Below, piece after piece: positions 7,703 to 14,639 of a DNA stretch of 28,310 nucleotides. A program made the position numbers and the translations under genes. The DNA comes from Prevotellaceae bacterium UBA4336. Its GTDB lineage: Bacteria > Bacteroidota > Bacteroidia > Bacteroidales > Bacteroidaceae. Below the pieces are notes generated by a model, which saw only the letters and a list, made by a program, of their open reading frames with translations, had not been told where the DNA came from and searched no databases. Within the stretch, counting starts at the first letter, position 1. Every line of letters starts with the position of its first letter. Where the stretch lies: positions 1 through 28,310 of the forward strand of contig DGTM01000049.1 in assembly GCA_002394305.1 (NCBI GenBank), read 5' to 3'.

Positions 7703-8950
7703 ATGGCAATAGTAAAACCATTTAAAGGAATCAGGCCTCCTCGTGACCTCGTCGAGCAGGTAGAGAGCCGTCCCTACGATGTCCTCGACTCGGAAGAGGC
7801 TCGTGCCGAGGCCGGCGACAACGAGAAGTCGCTCTACCACATCATCAAGCCCGAGATTGACTTCCCCGTCGGCACAAGTGAGTACGACCCTCGCGTCTAT
7901 GAGAAAGCTGCCGAGAACTTCCAGAAGTTCCAGGACAAGGGCTGGCTCAAGCAGGACAGCGAGGAGATGTACTACATCTATGCGCAGACGATGAATGGCA
8001 AGACGCAGTACGGTCTCGTCGTGGCCGCTGCCGTGGAGGACTACATGAACGGCGTCATCAAGAAGCACGAGCTGACGCGCCGCGACAAGGAAGAGGACCG
8101 CATGAAGCACGTCCGCGTGAACAATGCCAACCTCGAGCCTGTCTTCTTCGCCTACCCCGACAATGCCGTGCTCGATGCGCTCGTCTCTCGCATCGCAAAG
8201 ACAGAGCCTGAGTACGACTTCATCGCACCCATCGACGGCTTCCGCCATCAGCTTTGGCTGGTGAGGGAGCAGGCTGACATCCGCACCATCACCGAGACGT
8301 TCGCCACTATACCTTACTTATATATAGCAGACGGACACCATCGCAGTGCAGCGGCCGCGCTTGTCGGGGCAGAGAAGGCAAAGCAGAACCCGAATCATCG
8401 CGGCGACGAGGAGTACAACTACTTCATGGCCGTATGCTTCCCTGCAAGTCAGCTCACCATCCTCGACTACAATCGTGTCGTCAAAGACTTGAACGGCATG
8501 ACCGAGGAGCTGTTCCTTTCCGCACTGGCTAAGAACTTCGTCGTGACAAAGAAAGGCGCCGAGCCCTATCGCCCCGCACAGCTCCATGAGTTCAGCCTCT
8601 ATCTTGGAGGCACTTGGTACAGCCTCTTGCTGAGGGAAGGTCTTTGCGACGAGAGCGACCCCATCGGCAGCCTCGACGTGAGCATCAGCAGCAAGCTCAT
8701 CCTCGACGATCTGCTTGGCATCAAGGACCTTCGCAGCGACAAGCGCATCGACTTCGTCGGCGGCTTGCGTGGCCTGGGCGAACTGAAGCGTCGCGTTGAC
8801 AGCGGCGAGATGAAGATGGCTTTGGCCCTCTATCCCGTCAGCATGAAGCAAATCATGAACATCGCCGATAGCGGCAACATCATGCCGCCCAAGGCAACAT
8901 GGTTCGAGCCAAAGCTGAGGTCAGGGCTGGTGATACATAAACTCTCATAA
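7703..8950 (+). CDS. DUF1015 family protein (serine operon)
   Basis: A 415-aa protein of the DUF1015 family: N-terminal KPFKGIRPPRDLVEQV and the family hallmark DGHHR (residues 210-214) in YIADGHHRSAAA. It has no signal peptide or membrane segments and is predicted cytoplasmic. It follows serC and serA in the same direction, an association I recall as widespread in Bacteroidetes and some other phyla, which points to a role tied to phosphoserine or serine metabolism. The reaction is not established from sequence. The start at 7703 lies immediately after the repeat element and gives the conserved N terminus. Confidence 0.9.
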   Translation: MAIVKPFKGIRPPRDLVEQVESRPYDVLDSEEARAEAGDNEKSLYHIIKPEIDFPVGTSEYDPRVYEKAAENFQKFQDKGWLKQDSEEMYYIYAQTMNGKTQYGLVVAAAVEDYMNGVIKKHELTRRDKEEDRMKHVRVNNANLEPVFFAYPDNAVLDALVSRIAKTEPEYDFIAPIDGFRHQLWLVREQADIRTITETFATIPYLYIADGHHRSAAAALVGAEKAKQNPNHRGDEEYNYFMAVCFPASQLTILDYNRVVKDLNGMTEELFLSALAKNFVVTKKGAEPYRPAQLHEFSLYLGGTWYSLLLREGLCDESDPIGSLDVSISSKLILDDLLGIKDLRSDKRIDFVGGLRGLGELKRRVDSGEMKMALALYPVSMKQIMNIADSGNIMPPKATWFEPKLRSGLVIHKLS

Positions 8951-9050
8951 CCATTGGCCATTGACCATTGACCATTGACCATTCGGCTACGCCCGAAGAA
9001 GCAGCGGCCAAGAAGAATGGTCAATGTTCAATGTTCAATGTTCAATGTTC
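8951..9050. repeat. Heptamer repeat tract (ACCATTG / CAATGTT) before the IMPACT gene
   Basis: Four to five copies of (g/a)CCATTG run from 8951 to 8984. After about 30 bp, GAATGG is followed by four copies of the heptamer TCAATGT to about 9050. TTGACCATTC (8975-8984) and GAATGGTCAA (9015-9024) are perfect inverse complements and could form a hairpin. Related tracts occur at 22166-22196 and 23821-23880. Confidence 0.8.
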
Positions 9051-9635
9051 AAAGACCTTTACAAAACCATAGCAGCAAAAAGCGAGGGCACTTACACTGA
9101 ACTCAGGAGTAAGTTCCTCGCTTTTGCGCATCCTGTCAGCACGGTGGAGGAGGCGATGGCGCTCGTTGAGCAATATCAGAAGAAGTATTACGATGCCCGC
9201 CATGTCTGCTGGGCCTACATGATTGGTGCCGACCGGGAGACGTTCCGCAGCAACGACAACGGCGAGCCGAGCGGCACGGCAGGCAAGCCCATCCTCGGGC
9301 AAATCAATTCCAACGAGCTGACGAACATCATCATCCTTGTTGTCCGCTACTTCGGCGGCGTCAAGCTCGGCACAAGCGGACTTATCGTAGCCTATCGCAC
9401 GGCAGCCGCCGAAGCCATTGCCAACGCTACCATCGAAGAGCGACAGGTCGAGGCAGAGTATGACTTCAGCTTCGAGTACCCTTTGATGAATGCCGTGATG
9501 AAAGTCGTCCGCGACATGGAAGCCCGTGTCCTCTCGCAGACCTACGACATGGACGTGCAGATGCGCCTCAGCATCCGCGTCGGCCGCCTCGAAGAGCTCC
9601 AGACGCGGCTCAAGAAAGCCATCGAGCCTTATTAG
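9045..9635 (+). CDS. IMPACT/YigZ family protein
   Basis: About 196 aa, belonging to the YigZ/IMPACT family, related to translation-associated proteins in eukaryotes; the bacterial function is not settled. The signature YFGGVKLGTSGLIVAYRTAA and the preceding NDNGEPSGTAGKPIL are clear, and the C-terminal domain is of the usual small alpha/beta type. I chose the ATG at 9045 because FKDLYKTIAA matches where family members begin. An in-frame ATG at 9024 would add seven residues. Both starts are inside the heptamer tract, in which each repeat carries an ATG and successive ATGs fall in different frames. It may be cotranscribed with the serine operon; no -7 box is visible between them. Confidence 0.92.
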   Translation: MFKDLYKTIAAKSEGTYTELRSKFLAFAHPVSTVEEAMALVEQYQKKYYDARHVCWAYMIGADRETFRSNDNGEPSGTAGKPILGQINSNELTNIIILVVRYFGGVKLGTSGLIVAYRTAAAEAIANATIEERQVEAEYDFSFEYPLMNAVMKVVRDMEARVLSQTYDMDVQMRLSIRVGRLEELQTRLKKAIEPY

Positions 9636-9642
9636 CCAATTG

Positions 9643-9738
9643 TCGTTATGACGTTATCACGTTATTTCGTTATAACGATTGTTTCGTTATAACGATGGCC
9701 TCGTCATAACGTTATCCCGTTATAACGTCATGACGAAA
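9643..9738. repeat. CGTTAT palindrome array A (3' side of the four-helix gene)
   Basis: The palindrome CGTTATAACG occurs at 9668-9677, 9685-9694 and 9718-9727, with ATAACGTTAT at 9706-9715 and variants CGTTATGACG and CGTCATAACG around them. The two ends are inverted repeats: CGTTATGACGTTAT (9644-9657) against ATAACGTCATGACG (9722-9735), with one mismatch. The pairing continues inward, so the array can fold as one imperfect hairpin with arms of about 35 nt. It begins 9 bp after the IMPACT stop and ends 8 bp beyond the stop of the minus-strand gene. Confidence 0.85.
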
Positions 9739-9744
9739 TCTTTT

Positions 9745-10485
9745 TCAAATGATATTCCTCGTCCCGTTGCAGGCTGGATAGTTTGAACAGCTCCAGAACT
9801 CCCTGCCGGAGTTCATGCCTTTCTTTGCCATGCGTTTAATCATGGGCTTGCCGCATTGCGGACAGACTGGCGCATTGTCTTGCAGGCTCTTCTCGGTTCG
9901 ATGGGCGAGGCGTTCTGCTGTCAGCGCTTCCGTGAAGCCGCCTTCCTCGCAGAACGTTGCCAGTTGGTTCTCGATTTGTTTGCTGAGCATCAGGACAAGA
10001 CGGTTGCAGAGGACTAAGATACAGTTGGCCGCCGTCATCGAATCCTCGGAGAGCAGCCACTTGTCGAAGCGGTGCTTCTGCTTCAAGATGTGGATGCTGC
10101 TTTGGTAGAGGACATCGTCCTGATAGTCTGGCTTGTCGAGCTTGACGCTTGCCACCTCGATGTATTCCGCCGAGTGCGTTGACCACGGCAACTGTTCATG
10201 CCTCAGCAGCCAGTTCAGGTAGTCGTTGGCCAGTTCCGAGAGCGTGGCGCGGGCAACGTCCGTGAGCTTCATCTCCGTCTCCTTCGAAGTCGAGTGCCGC
10301 GAGTTGCCTTCCGCAATATTGGCAGGGGCAGAGCGTGCAGCCTGCGTCATCTGGTCATACTGCCGTCCGCAAGGGTCGTTCGAGTGATTGAGGAAACGCG
10401 AGCAGAAGTCCTGCGTCGCCAACTGAATCACGTTCGCCATCACCCAAGTGTCGAGCCAATAGAAGCCGACACGAGAGATTTGCAT
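9745..10485 (-). CDS. Four-helix-bundle suffix protein with C-terminal zinc ribbon
   Basis: A 246-aa protein. The N-terminal half has the four-helix-bundle suffix signature: RQYDQMTQAARSAPANIAEG followed by STSKETEMKLTDVARATLSE. This family is distantly related to the 23S rRNA intervening-sequence proteins and to Avd-like accessory proteins. The C terminus carries a C4 zinc ribbon like those at the end of type I topoisomerases: CPQCG, then about 17 residues later WSCSNYPACNG. It is predicted cytoplasmic and nucleic-acid-binding. It is transcribed from a TTTG-N19-TAACTTTG promoter at 10673-10643. Palindrome array B lies in the 5' UTR and array A directly after the stop, so gene plus arrays form one unit. 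Its function is unknown. Confidence 0.85.
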   Translation of the reverse strand: MQISRVGFYWLDTWVMANVIQLATQDFCSRFLNHSNDPCGRQYDQMTQAARSAPANIAEGNSRHSTSKETEMKLTDVARATLSELANDYLNWLLRHEQLPWSTHSAEYIEVASVKLDKPDYQDDVLYQSSIHILKQKHRFDKWLLSEDSMTAANCILVLCNRLVLMLSKQIENQLATFCEEGGFTEALTAERLAHRTEKSLQDNAPVCPQCGKPMIKRMAKKGMNSGREFWSCSNYPACNGTRNII

Positions 10486-10530
10486 GATGTCTGGTCTTTA
10501 GTTTTTAATCTTTTGTTATCAATCTTTTGT

Positions 10531-10632
10531 CGTAATGACGTTATAACGTGATTTCGTTATGGCGAAGGTTTTCGTTATCACGAAATTTCGTTATTTCGAT
10601 ATTCCGTTATCTCGTTATGACGTTATAACGCC
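10531..10632. repeat. CGTTAT palindrome array B (5' UTR of the four-helix gene)
   Basis: The ends are near-identical direct repeats: CGTAATGACGTTATAACG (10531-10548) and CGTTATGACGTTATAACG (10613-10630). Between them are CGTTATGGCG, CGTTATCACG, the palindrome CGAAATTTCG (10581-10590) and CGTTATTTCG. It shares its building block with array A, but the order differs. It lies between the promoter and the start codon of the minus-strand gene and would be transcribed as leader. Confidence 0.85.
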
Positions 10633-10642
10633 ATTTCTCCTG

Positions 10643-10673
10643 CAAAGTTACAAAAACTTTCCTTTGCAGCAAA
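10643..10673 (-). promoter_or_regulatory. Promoter of the four-helix-bundle gene
   Basis: On the minus strand TTTG (10673-10670) is followed after 19 bp by TAACTTTG (10650-10643), a full match to the Bacteroidetes -33/-7 pattern. Transcription would start near 10636, so array B falls in the leader of about 150 nt. Confidence 0.65.
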
Positions 10674-10776
10674 GCCTTTCCGCTTCATTTCCCCTTTGCA
10701 CAGCCTGCGCACGCTTGTTTTTGAAATATTTCATCAAAAAATGTGCCTTCGCGCTCCGCGTTTCATATAAATTCGC

Positions 10777-10784
10777 TATCTTTG
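10777..10784 (+). promoter_or_regulatory. -7 promoter box of the structured RNA / lipoprotein unit
   Basis: TATCTTTG, about 7 bp upstream of the first hairpin of the RNA described next. The -33 element is weak. Confidence 0.55.
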
Positions 10785-10790
10785 CACCTG

Positions 10791-10955
10791 TATTCCGAAA
10801 GGAATCAGGCTCTAACATCACCGAATTACCACATCGAAGACGAAATGAGCCAAATAACATTCACAAGAGCGTGTGCGCTTTATGCGCAGGTGTTTCTGCG
10901 GTGAATGTAGGTTGTGGTAAACCTCGGTGATGCGTAGATAATGTCTGCGCATTTT
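10791..10955 (+). ncRNA. Candidate structured RNA with pseudoknot and intrinsic terminator
   Basis: Pairings visible in order: hairpin ATTCC-GAAA-GGAAT (10792-10805); long-range helix 10816-10824 with 10924-10932 (9 bp) continued by 10826-10833 with 10913-10920 (8 bp); inner helix ACATTCAC/GTGAATGT (10857-10864 with 10901-10908); apical hairpin TGCGC-TTTAT-GCGCA (10874-10888). GGCTC (10808-10812), outside the long helix, can pair with GAGCC (10847-10851) inside it, making a pseudoknot. The 3' end is a 9-bp hairpin (10930-10952, loop TAATG, one G-U) followed by TTTT, that is, an intrinsic terminator overlapping the long helix by 3 nt. It could be an independent small RNA of about 165 nt or a terminator-controlled leader of the lipoprotein gene at 10988. 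It matches no RNA class I recognise. Confidence 0.55.
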
Positions 10956-10987
10956 GGTTGAATAGATATCTTAAATTCAAATGGTAT

Positions 10988-11827
10988 ATGAAAAAGATTG
11001 TCTGTATGATTATTGGATTAGCAGTAGTAATCGGCCTTACTAACTGTTCTTCTGACAATGATGATATTGTAAATCCCTATAATAGTGGCAAGAAGTATCT
11101 TGCTGAAATAACAGTTAAAGAGCATAAATGGTTGTTTGGAGAACGCTCTGACTTTGGAGAATTGTACGAACAGTATTTTTATAACGAGAAAGGAATAATT
11201 GTTAAATTTGTAACAAACTATTACATTGGCGTTCTCGAGAGTAGAATGTTAGACAGCACTATTTATACATATGATGAAAAAGACAGACTTGTTGAAAAAG
11301 ACGAGTATTTCCTTATTACATCACATTATAAATACAAGTACCAATATAATGAGTTCGACTCAGTTTCTGTAATGCATAAATACAATAAGGATGGTTCCCT
11401 TAATGAAACATATTATTACGAATATGACAGTAGTCATAGACTACATAAAGAAACGAGGCTAGATAGCTATTATTATGGATATGTTGATATATATGCATAT
11501 GATGGTAATAAGATAACAATAACTCATACAAACCATAAAGACGGAAAACTTCTTAGTACAACAATCGACGAATACGATAGCCACAATAATGTTCTGAAGT
11601 CAACTTATACAAATGAAGATACAGGCAGGACTTCAGTGTATGAATATCAATATGAATATGATTCTATGGGACGTTTAATTAAGAAAACTTTCCCCGAAGA
11701 AATTGGAACTGGGAAGAAAATACATAACTATTCATATAATGAAGATGGAACAATTAATACAATTCATATTTCATATACAGGCAATAGTATTCAATCAGAT
11801 TTGATTTATACATATACATGGAAATGA
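10988..11827 (+). CDS. AT-rich lipoprotein with YD/RHS-like tyrosine repeats
   Basis: The product is 279 aa. It is a lipoprotein: MKKIVCMIIGLAVVIGLTNC places the lipidated cysteine at residue 20, followed by SSDNDD. The rest consists of short repeats of the type YTYDEKDRLVEKDEY, YYEYDSSHRLHKET, YQYEYDSMGRLIKKT and YSYNEDGTINTI, which resemble the YD repeats of RHS proteins and predict a beta-strand-rich fold. The start at 10988 is chosen because it opens the signal peptide; an ATG at 10958 would add ten unrelated residues. Base composition is far more AT-rich than every neighbour, suggesting recent acquisition. It is preceded by the structured RNA and followed by a GC-rich terminator hairpin. 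The ligand is unknown. Confidence 0.82.
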   Translation: MKKIVCMIIGLAVVIGLTNCSSDNDDIVNPYNSGKKYLAEITVKEHKWLFGERSDFGELYEQYFYNEKGIIVKFVTNYYIGVLESRMLDSTIYTYDEKDRLVEKDEYFLITSHYKYKYQYNEFDSVSVMHKYNKDGSLNETYYYEYDSSHRLHKETRLDSYYYGYVDIYAYDGNKITITHTNHKDGKLLSTTIDEYDSHNNVLKSTYTNEDTGRTSVYEYQYEYDSMGRLIKKTFPEEIGTGKKIHNYSYNEDGTINTIHISYTGNSIQSDLIYTYTWK

Positions 11828-11872
11828 GTGTTAACTCTGTATCTCTTTGTACATACAAAGATCGGGAGGCTG

Positions 11873-11909
11873 TCGCATCGAGTCATCAGCGCGGCCTCCC
11901 GAAGTTTTT
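11873..11909 (+). terminator. Terminator after the AT-rich lipoprotein gene
   Basis: CGGGAGGC (11873-11880) pairs with GCCTCCCG (11894-11901), followed by AAG and TTTTT. It lies between two converging units and may serve both. Confidence 0.7.
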
Positions 11910-11924
11910 CCTGTGTTAACGCTT

Positions 11925-12280
11925 TTATTCCTCGCTGCCTTTGTTATTTTCCAAGAGGGCTTTGACGGCTTTGTCGAAGTCGCTTTCCAAGAGACGCATT
12001 TCGCAGGCGCGGTATATTTTGAATTCGCATTGAAGCTTCTCTGTGGACTTCTTTCCGATTTGATTGTCCTCGCTTGCGATACTCGCGAGGTGAGAGGCCT
12101 TTCATGCGGAGGAAGAACTTGCTGAGCGAGGGAGTGTCGGCGAAATGGAGGCGGTCGGCGATTTGCTGGATGCTGAGGCTCGATGTGCGCAGCAGAAAGG
12201 ACGCCTCCATCATGAGCATCTGGTTGACGTAGTCGATGACGGTGTGGCCTTCTCTTCGATATAACCTAATATCGATATAC
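11925..12280 (-). pseudogene. Truncated AraC-family regulator remnant
   Basis: On the minus strand the second helix-turn-helix of an AraC-type DNA-binding domain is readable: SIQQIADRLHFADTPSLSKF followed by FLRMKGLSPREYRKRG, preceded by GHTVIDYVNQMLMMEASFLL. The N-terminal part is missing: upstream the frame runs into the palindromic tract at 12257-12290 and meets a stop there. Downstream of SPREYRKR the in-frame sequence becomes implausibly basic. The neighbouring frame instead reads like real coding sequence (EMRLLESDFDKAVKALLENN, ending at a stop at 11925), which suggests a frameshift. I infer a decayed gene; an AraC fragment with a real alternative start is less likely. Confidence 0.6.
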
Positions 12281-12290
12281 CGTTATAACG
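12257..12290. repeat. Palindromic tract C next to the AraC remnant
   Basis: CGATAT (12257-12262) and ATATCG (12269-12274) form an inverted repeat, and CGTTATAACG lies at 12281-12290. That 10-bp palindrome is the same one found three times in array A and at both ends of array B (CGTTATAACG preceded by GA). Confidence 0.65.
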
Positions 12291-12393
12291 AATAGGTGAG
12301 AAAAGGCTATATCATGCTTCGCCCGTCAAGCCCGTTTTTGTTTTATTTCATTATTTCTTGGGCTTTCTTGCTTCTGCTTTCATTTTATTTCGC

Positions 12394-12401
12394 TATCTTT
12401 G
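12394..12401 (+). promoter_or_regulatory. -7 promoter box of the peroxidase operon
   Basis: TATCTTTG, 55 bp before the ATG at 12457, preceded by an AT-rich tract with a TTG at 12368-12370. Confidence 0.6.
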
Positions 12402-12456
12402 CAGTGAGAAATGATGAAAAACGGTAAGTAATCTTTAATGCTATAACATAACGAAT

Positions 12457-13005
12457 ATGCAAACAATCTATGATTTCAAGGCCCTGACGAGCAGGGGCAA
12501 GGAGGTGGACTTCGCGCAGTTCCGCGGGAAGGTGCTGCTCATCGTCAACACGGCCAGCAAGTGCGGCTTCACACCACAGTTCGCAGGTCTGGAGGAACTC
12601 AACAAGAAGTACCGCAAACAGGGACTGGTCATCATCGGCTTCCCCTGCAACCAGTTCAAGGAGCAAGACCCCGAGGGCGACGAGAAGATTGAGGAGTTCT
12701 GCCAGCTGAACTACGGTGTCACCTTCCAGATCATGAAGAAGGGCGACGTGAACGGACCTGCTGCCCAGCCCATCTTCGAGTACCTGAAGGCTCAGGCTCC
12801 CACGGAGGAGTATCACGGCCTGAAGGCAAAGGCCGCCAAGACGCTGTTCAAAGCCATCAGCACAAGCGTGGAGAAGGACAGCGACATCAAGTGGAACTTC
12901 ACCAAGTTCCTCATCTCGAAGGACGGACAGACCATCAAACGCTATGCTCCCACTACGGAGCCCAAGGAATTTGAGGCTGACGTGGAGGCACTGCTAAAAC
13001 AATAA
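12457..13005 (+). CDS. Glutathione peroxidase-family thiol peroxidase
   Basis: A 182-aa enzyme of the glutathione peroxidase family, reducing hydroperoxides, probably lipid peroxides, with thioredoxin as donor in bacteria of this type. The peroxidatic residue is a plain cysteine, Cys36 in NTASKCGFTPQF. The FPCNQF motif supplies Gln66, and Trp146-Asn147 in KWNFTKFL complete the active site. A second cysteine, Cys82 in IEEFCQLNY, is at the position of the resolving cysteine of thioredoxin-dependent members. There is no signal peptide. It is the first gene of a tight four-gene run: the next ATG is 5 bp after its stop. Confidence 0.95.
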   Translation: MQTIYDFKALTSRGKEVDFAQFRGKVLLIVNTASKCGFTPQFAGLEELNKKYRKQGLVIIGFPCNQFKEQDPEGDEKIEEFCQLNYGVTFQIMKKGDVNGPAAQPIFEYLKAQAPTEEYHGLKAKAAKTLFKAISTSVEKDSDIKWNFTKFLISKDGQTIKRYAPTTEPKEFEADVEALLKQ

Positions 13006-13010
13006 AAACT

Positions 13011-13757
13011 ATGGAAATCAAAGCAATTCGTATGTTCGATGGCGGGTTCATGAACCAGCCGTTCGCCTTTGGTGGCGAGGAGGGCAAGGAAGCCTTCGAC
13101 GAACAAATCATCTATCGCAGCTCACTGCAGAACTTCCTCATCGATACGGGAAAGGAAGTCATCCTTGTCGACACAGGCTTCAAGGCCGGCTTCCCTGCTC
13201 CTGCCAAGAAGCTCGGCGCACCGCTCTATATGGGCGAGAAGGTTGCCGACTACATGGACGCCTTTGCTCAGGCAGGCTATAAGCCCGAGCAGGTGACGAA
13301 GATTCTCATCACCCACAAGCATCCCGACCACAGCGACTGCATCTCCTGCTTCCCCAATGCCAAGGTCTACATCGCCCCCGAGGATGCCGATGCCTTGAAG
13401 CTGGAGGGAGAGAACATCGTCCGTGCCCAGTATGGAGAGGCCTACAAGAACTTCCCCAACGCCCAGCAAGTGGCAGAAGGCATCTGGTTCATCGAGGCTA
13501 AGGGCCACACCAAGGGCAACAGCATCGTCATTGCCGAGGACGGCGATCTCTGCTATATGTTCCATGGCGACGTCACCTATTGCGACGCAGCCCTCAAGGC
13601 TAACAAGCTGAGCATCGTCTTCGAGGACAAGGCAGCTGCCCGCCAGACGCTCGACCGCGTCCGTGAGTTCGTGGGGCAGAATCCTACTGTCTACCTCTCC
13701 ACCCATTGTCCCGAGGGGTACGAGAACCTGGAGATGAAGCGTGTGATGAAGCTGTAA
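13011..13757 (+). CDS. Metallo-beta-lactamase-fold hydrolase
   Basis: A 248-aa MBL-fold protein, cytoplasmic by lack of a signal peptide. The zinc ligands are visible: THKHPDH (His102, His104, Asp106, His107), His166 in AKGHTKGNS, Asp187 in FHGDVTY and His232 in LSTHCPEGYE. Overall it resembles the N-acyl-homoserine-lactonase-like subgroup, but that label alone does not establish a lactone substrate. It is 5 bp downstream of the peroxidase and 6 bp upstream of the patatin gene, so translation is probably coupled and the substrate may be a lipid-derived or thioester/lactone metabolite. Confidence 0.9.
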   Translation: MEIKAIRMFDGGFMNQPFAFGGEEGKEAFDEQIIYRSSLQNFLIDTGKEVILVDTGFKAGFPAPAKKLGAPLYMGEKVADYMDAFAQAGYKPEQVTKILITHKHPDHSDCISCFPNAKVYIAPEDADALKLEGENIVRAQYGEAYKNFPNAQQVAEGIWFIEAKGHTKGNSIVIAEDGDLCYMFHGDVTYCDAALKANKLSIVFEDKAAARQTLDRVREFVGQNPTVYLSTHCPEGYENLEMKRVMKL

Positions 13758-13763
13758 ACGTCA

Positions 13764-14639
13764 ATGTCGAAGGAAGTAGCACTCGTGTTGTCGAGCGGCG
13801 GCGCAAGGGGCCTTGCCCACATTGGTGCCATACAGGAGCTCGAGGCGCAGGGCTATCGTATCACGTCGATAGCCGGCTGCTCGATGGGCGCCCTGATAGC
13901 CGGCGTATATGCCTCGGGGAAGCTGGACGTCTTCCGCCAGTGGATGAAGTCCGTCGACAAGAAGAAGATGCTGGAGCTGTCGGACTTCTCGTTTAGCATC
14001 AACCACTTGGTGAAGGGCAACCGCATCATCGAGGCCATCATGGAGCTCGTGCCCGACGTCCCGATAGAGGAGTTGCCCATTCCCTATTGTGCCGTGGCGA
14101 CCGACTGGAACACGGGTCGCGAGGTAGTCTTCCGCAAGGGCAGTCTCTTCGGAGCCATACGGGCCTCCATCTCCCTGCCGTCCTTCTTCGAACCCGTCCG
14201 GCGCGACGGCATGATTCTCATCGACGGAGGCGTGACGAACCCCCTCCCCATGAACCGCGTGAAACGTAACAAGGGCGACATCCTGGTGGGCATCGACGTG
14301 AGCGGCCGCGACTACGAGACACAGGCAGACATCCAGGACGAGTTAGCCGAGAAGCGCAAGCGCAACCGTTCGCTGTCACGACAGATCATAGACAAGCTGA
14401 TTCCCGACAACCTCGACTTCAACTACTATACAGTCCTTTCGCGTGTCAGCACGATGATGATACGCCAGAACTCCCTCCTCATGGCGCAGCTGATGAAGCC
14501 CGACGTGCTTGTCGACATCCAGATAGGCCGCTACGGAGGGTTCGACTACGACAAGTCGGAGAAGCTGATAAACATCGGCCGCCAGAAAACGAAACATGTA
14601 CTAAACAATTATCATACTAACAAACAAATACCATTATGA
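13764..14639 (+). CDS. Patatin-like phospholipase (RssA type)
   Basis: A 291-aa patatin-family lipid acyl hydrolase. The oxyanion loop is SGGARGLAHIG (11-21). The nucleophile is Ser40 in GCSMG and the dyad aspartate is Asp154 in DGGVTNPLP. The length and the compact single domain fit the RssA/YchK-like bacterial group rather than secreted effectors. There is no signal peptide, so it probably acts on the inner face of the membrane. Its last 4 bp overlap the start of the reductase gene (ATGA), strong evidence for one operon with the peroxidase, MBL protein and reductase. Confidence 0.92.
   Translation: MSKEVALVLSSGGARGLAHIGAIQELEAQGYRITSIAGCSMGALIAGVYASGKLDVFRQWMKSVDKKKMLELSDFSFSINHLVKGNRIIEAIMELVPDVPIEELPIPYCAVATDWNTGREVVFRKGSLFGAIRASISLPSFFEPVRRDGMILIDGGVTNPLPMNRVKRNKGDILVGIDVSGRDYETQADIQDELAEKRKRNRSLSRQIIDKLIPDNLDFNYYTVLSRVSTMMIRQNSLLMAQLMKPDVLVDIQIGRYGGFDYDKSEKLINIGRQKTKHVLNNYHTNKQIPL

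Noticed and set aside
9643..10632. Insertion sequence with the palindrome arrays as terminal inverted repeats
   Set aside because: The gene between them is not a transposase, the arrays are not inverted copies of each other end to end, and no target duplication is visible.
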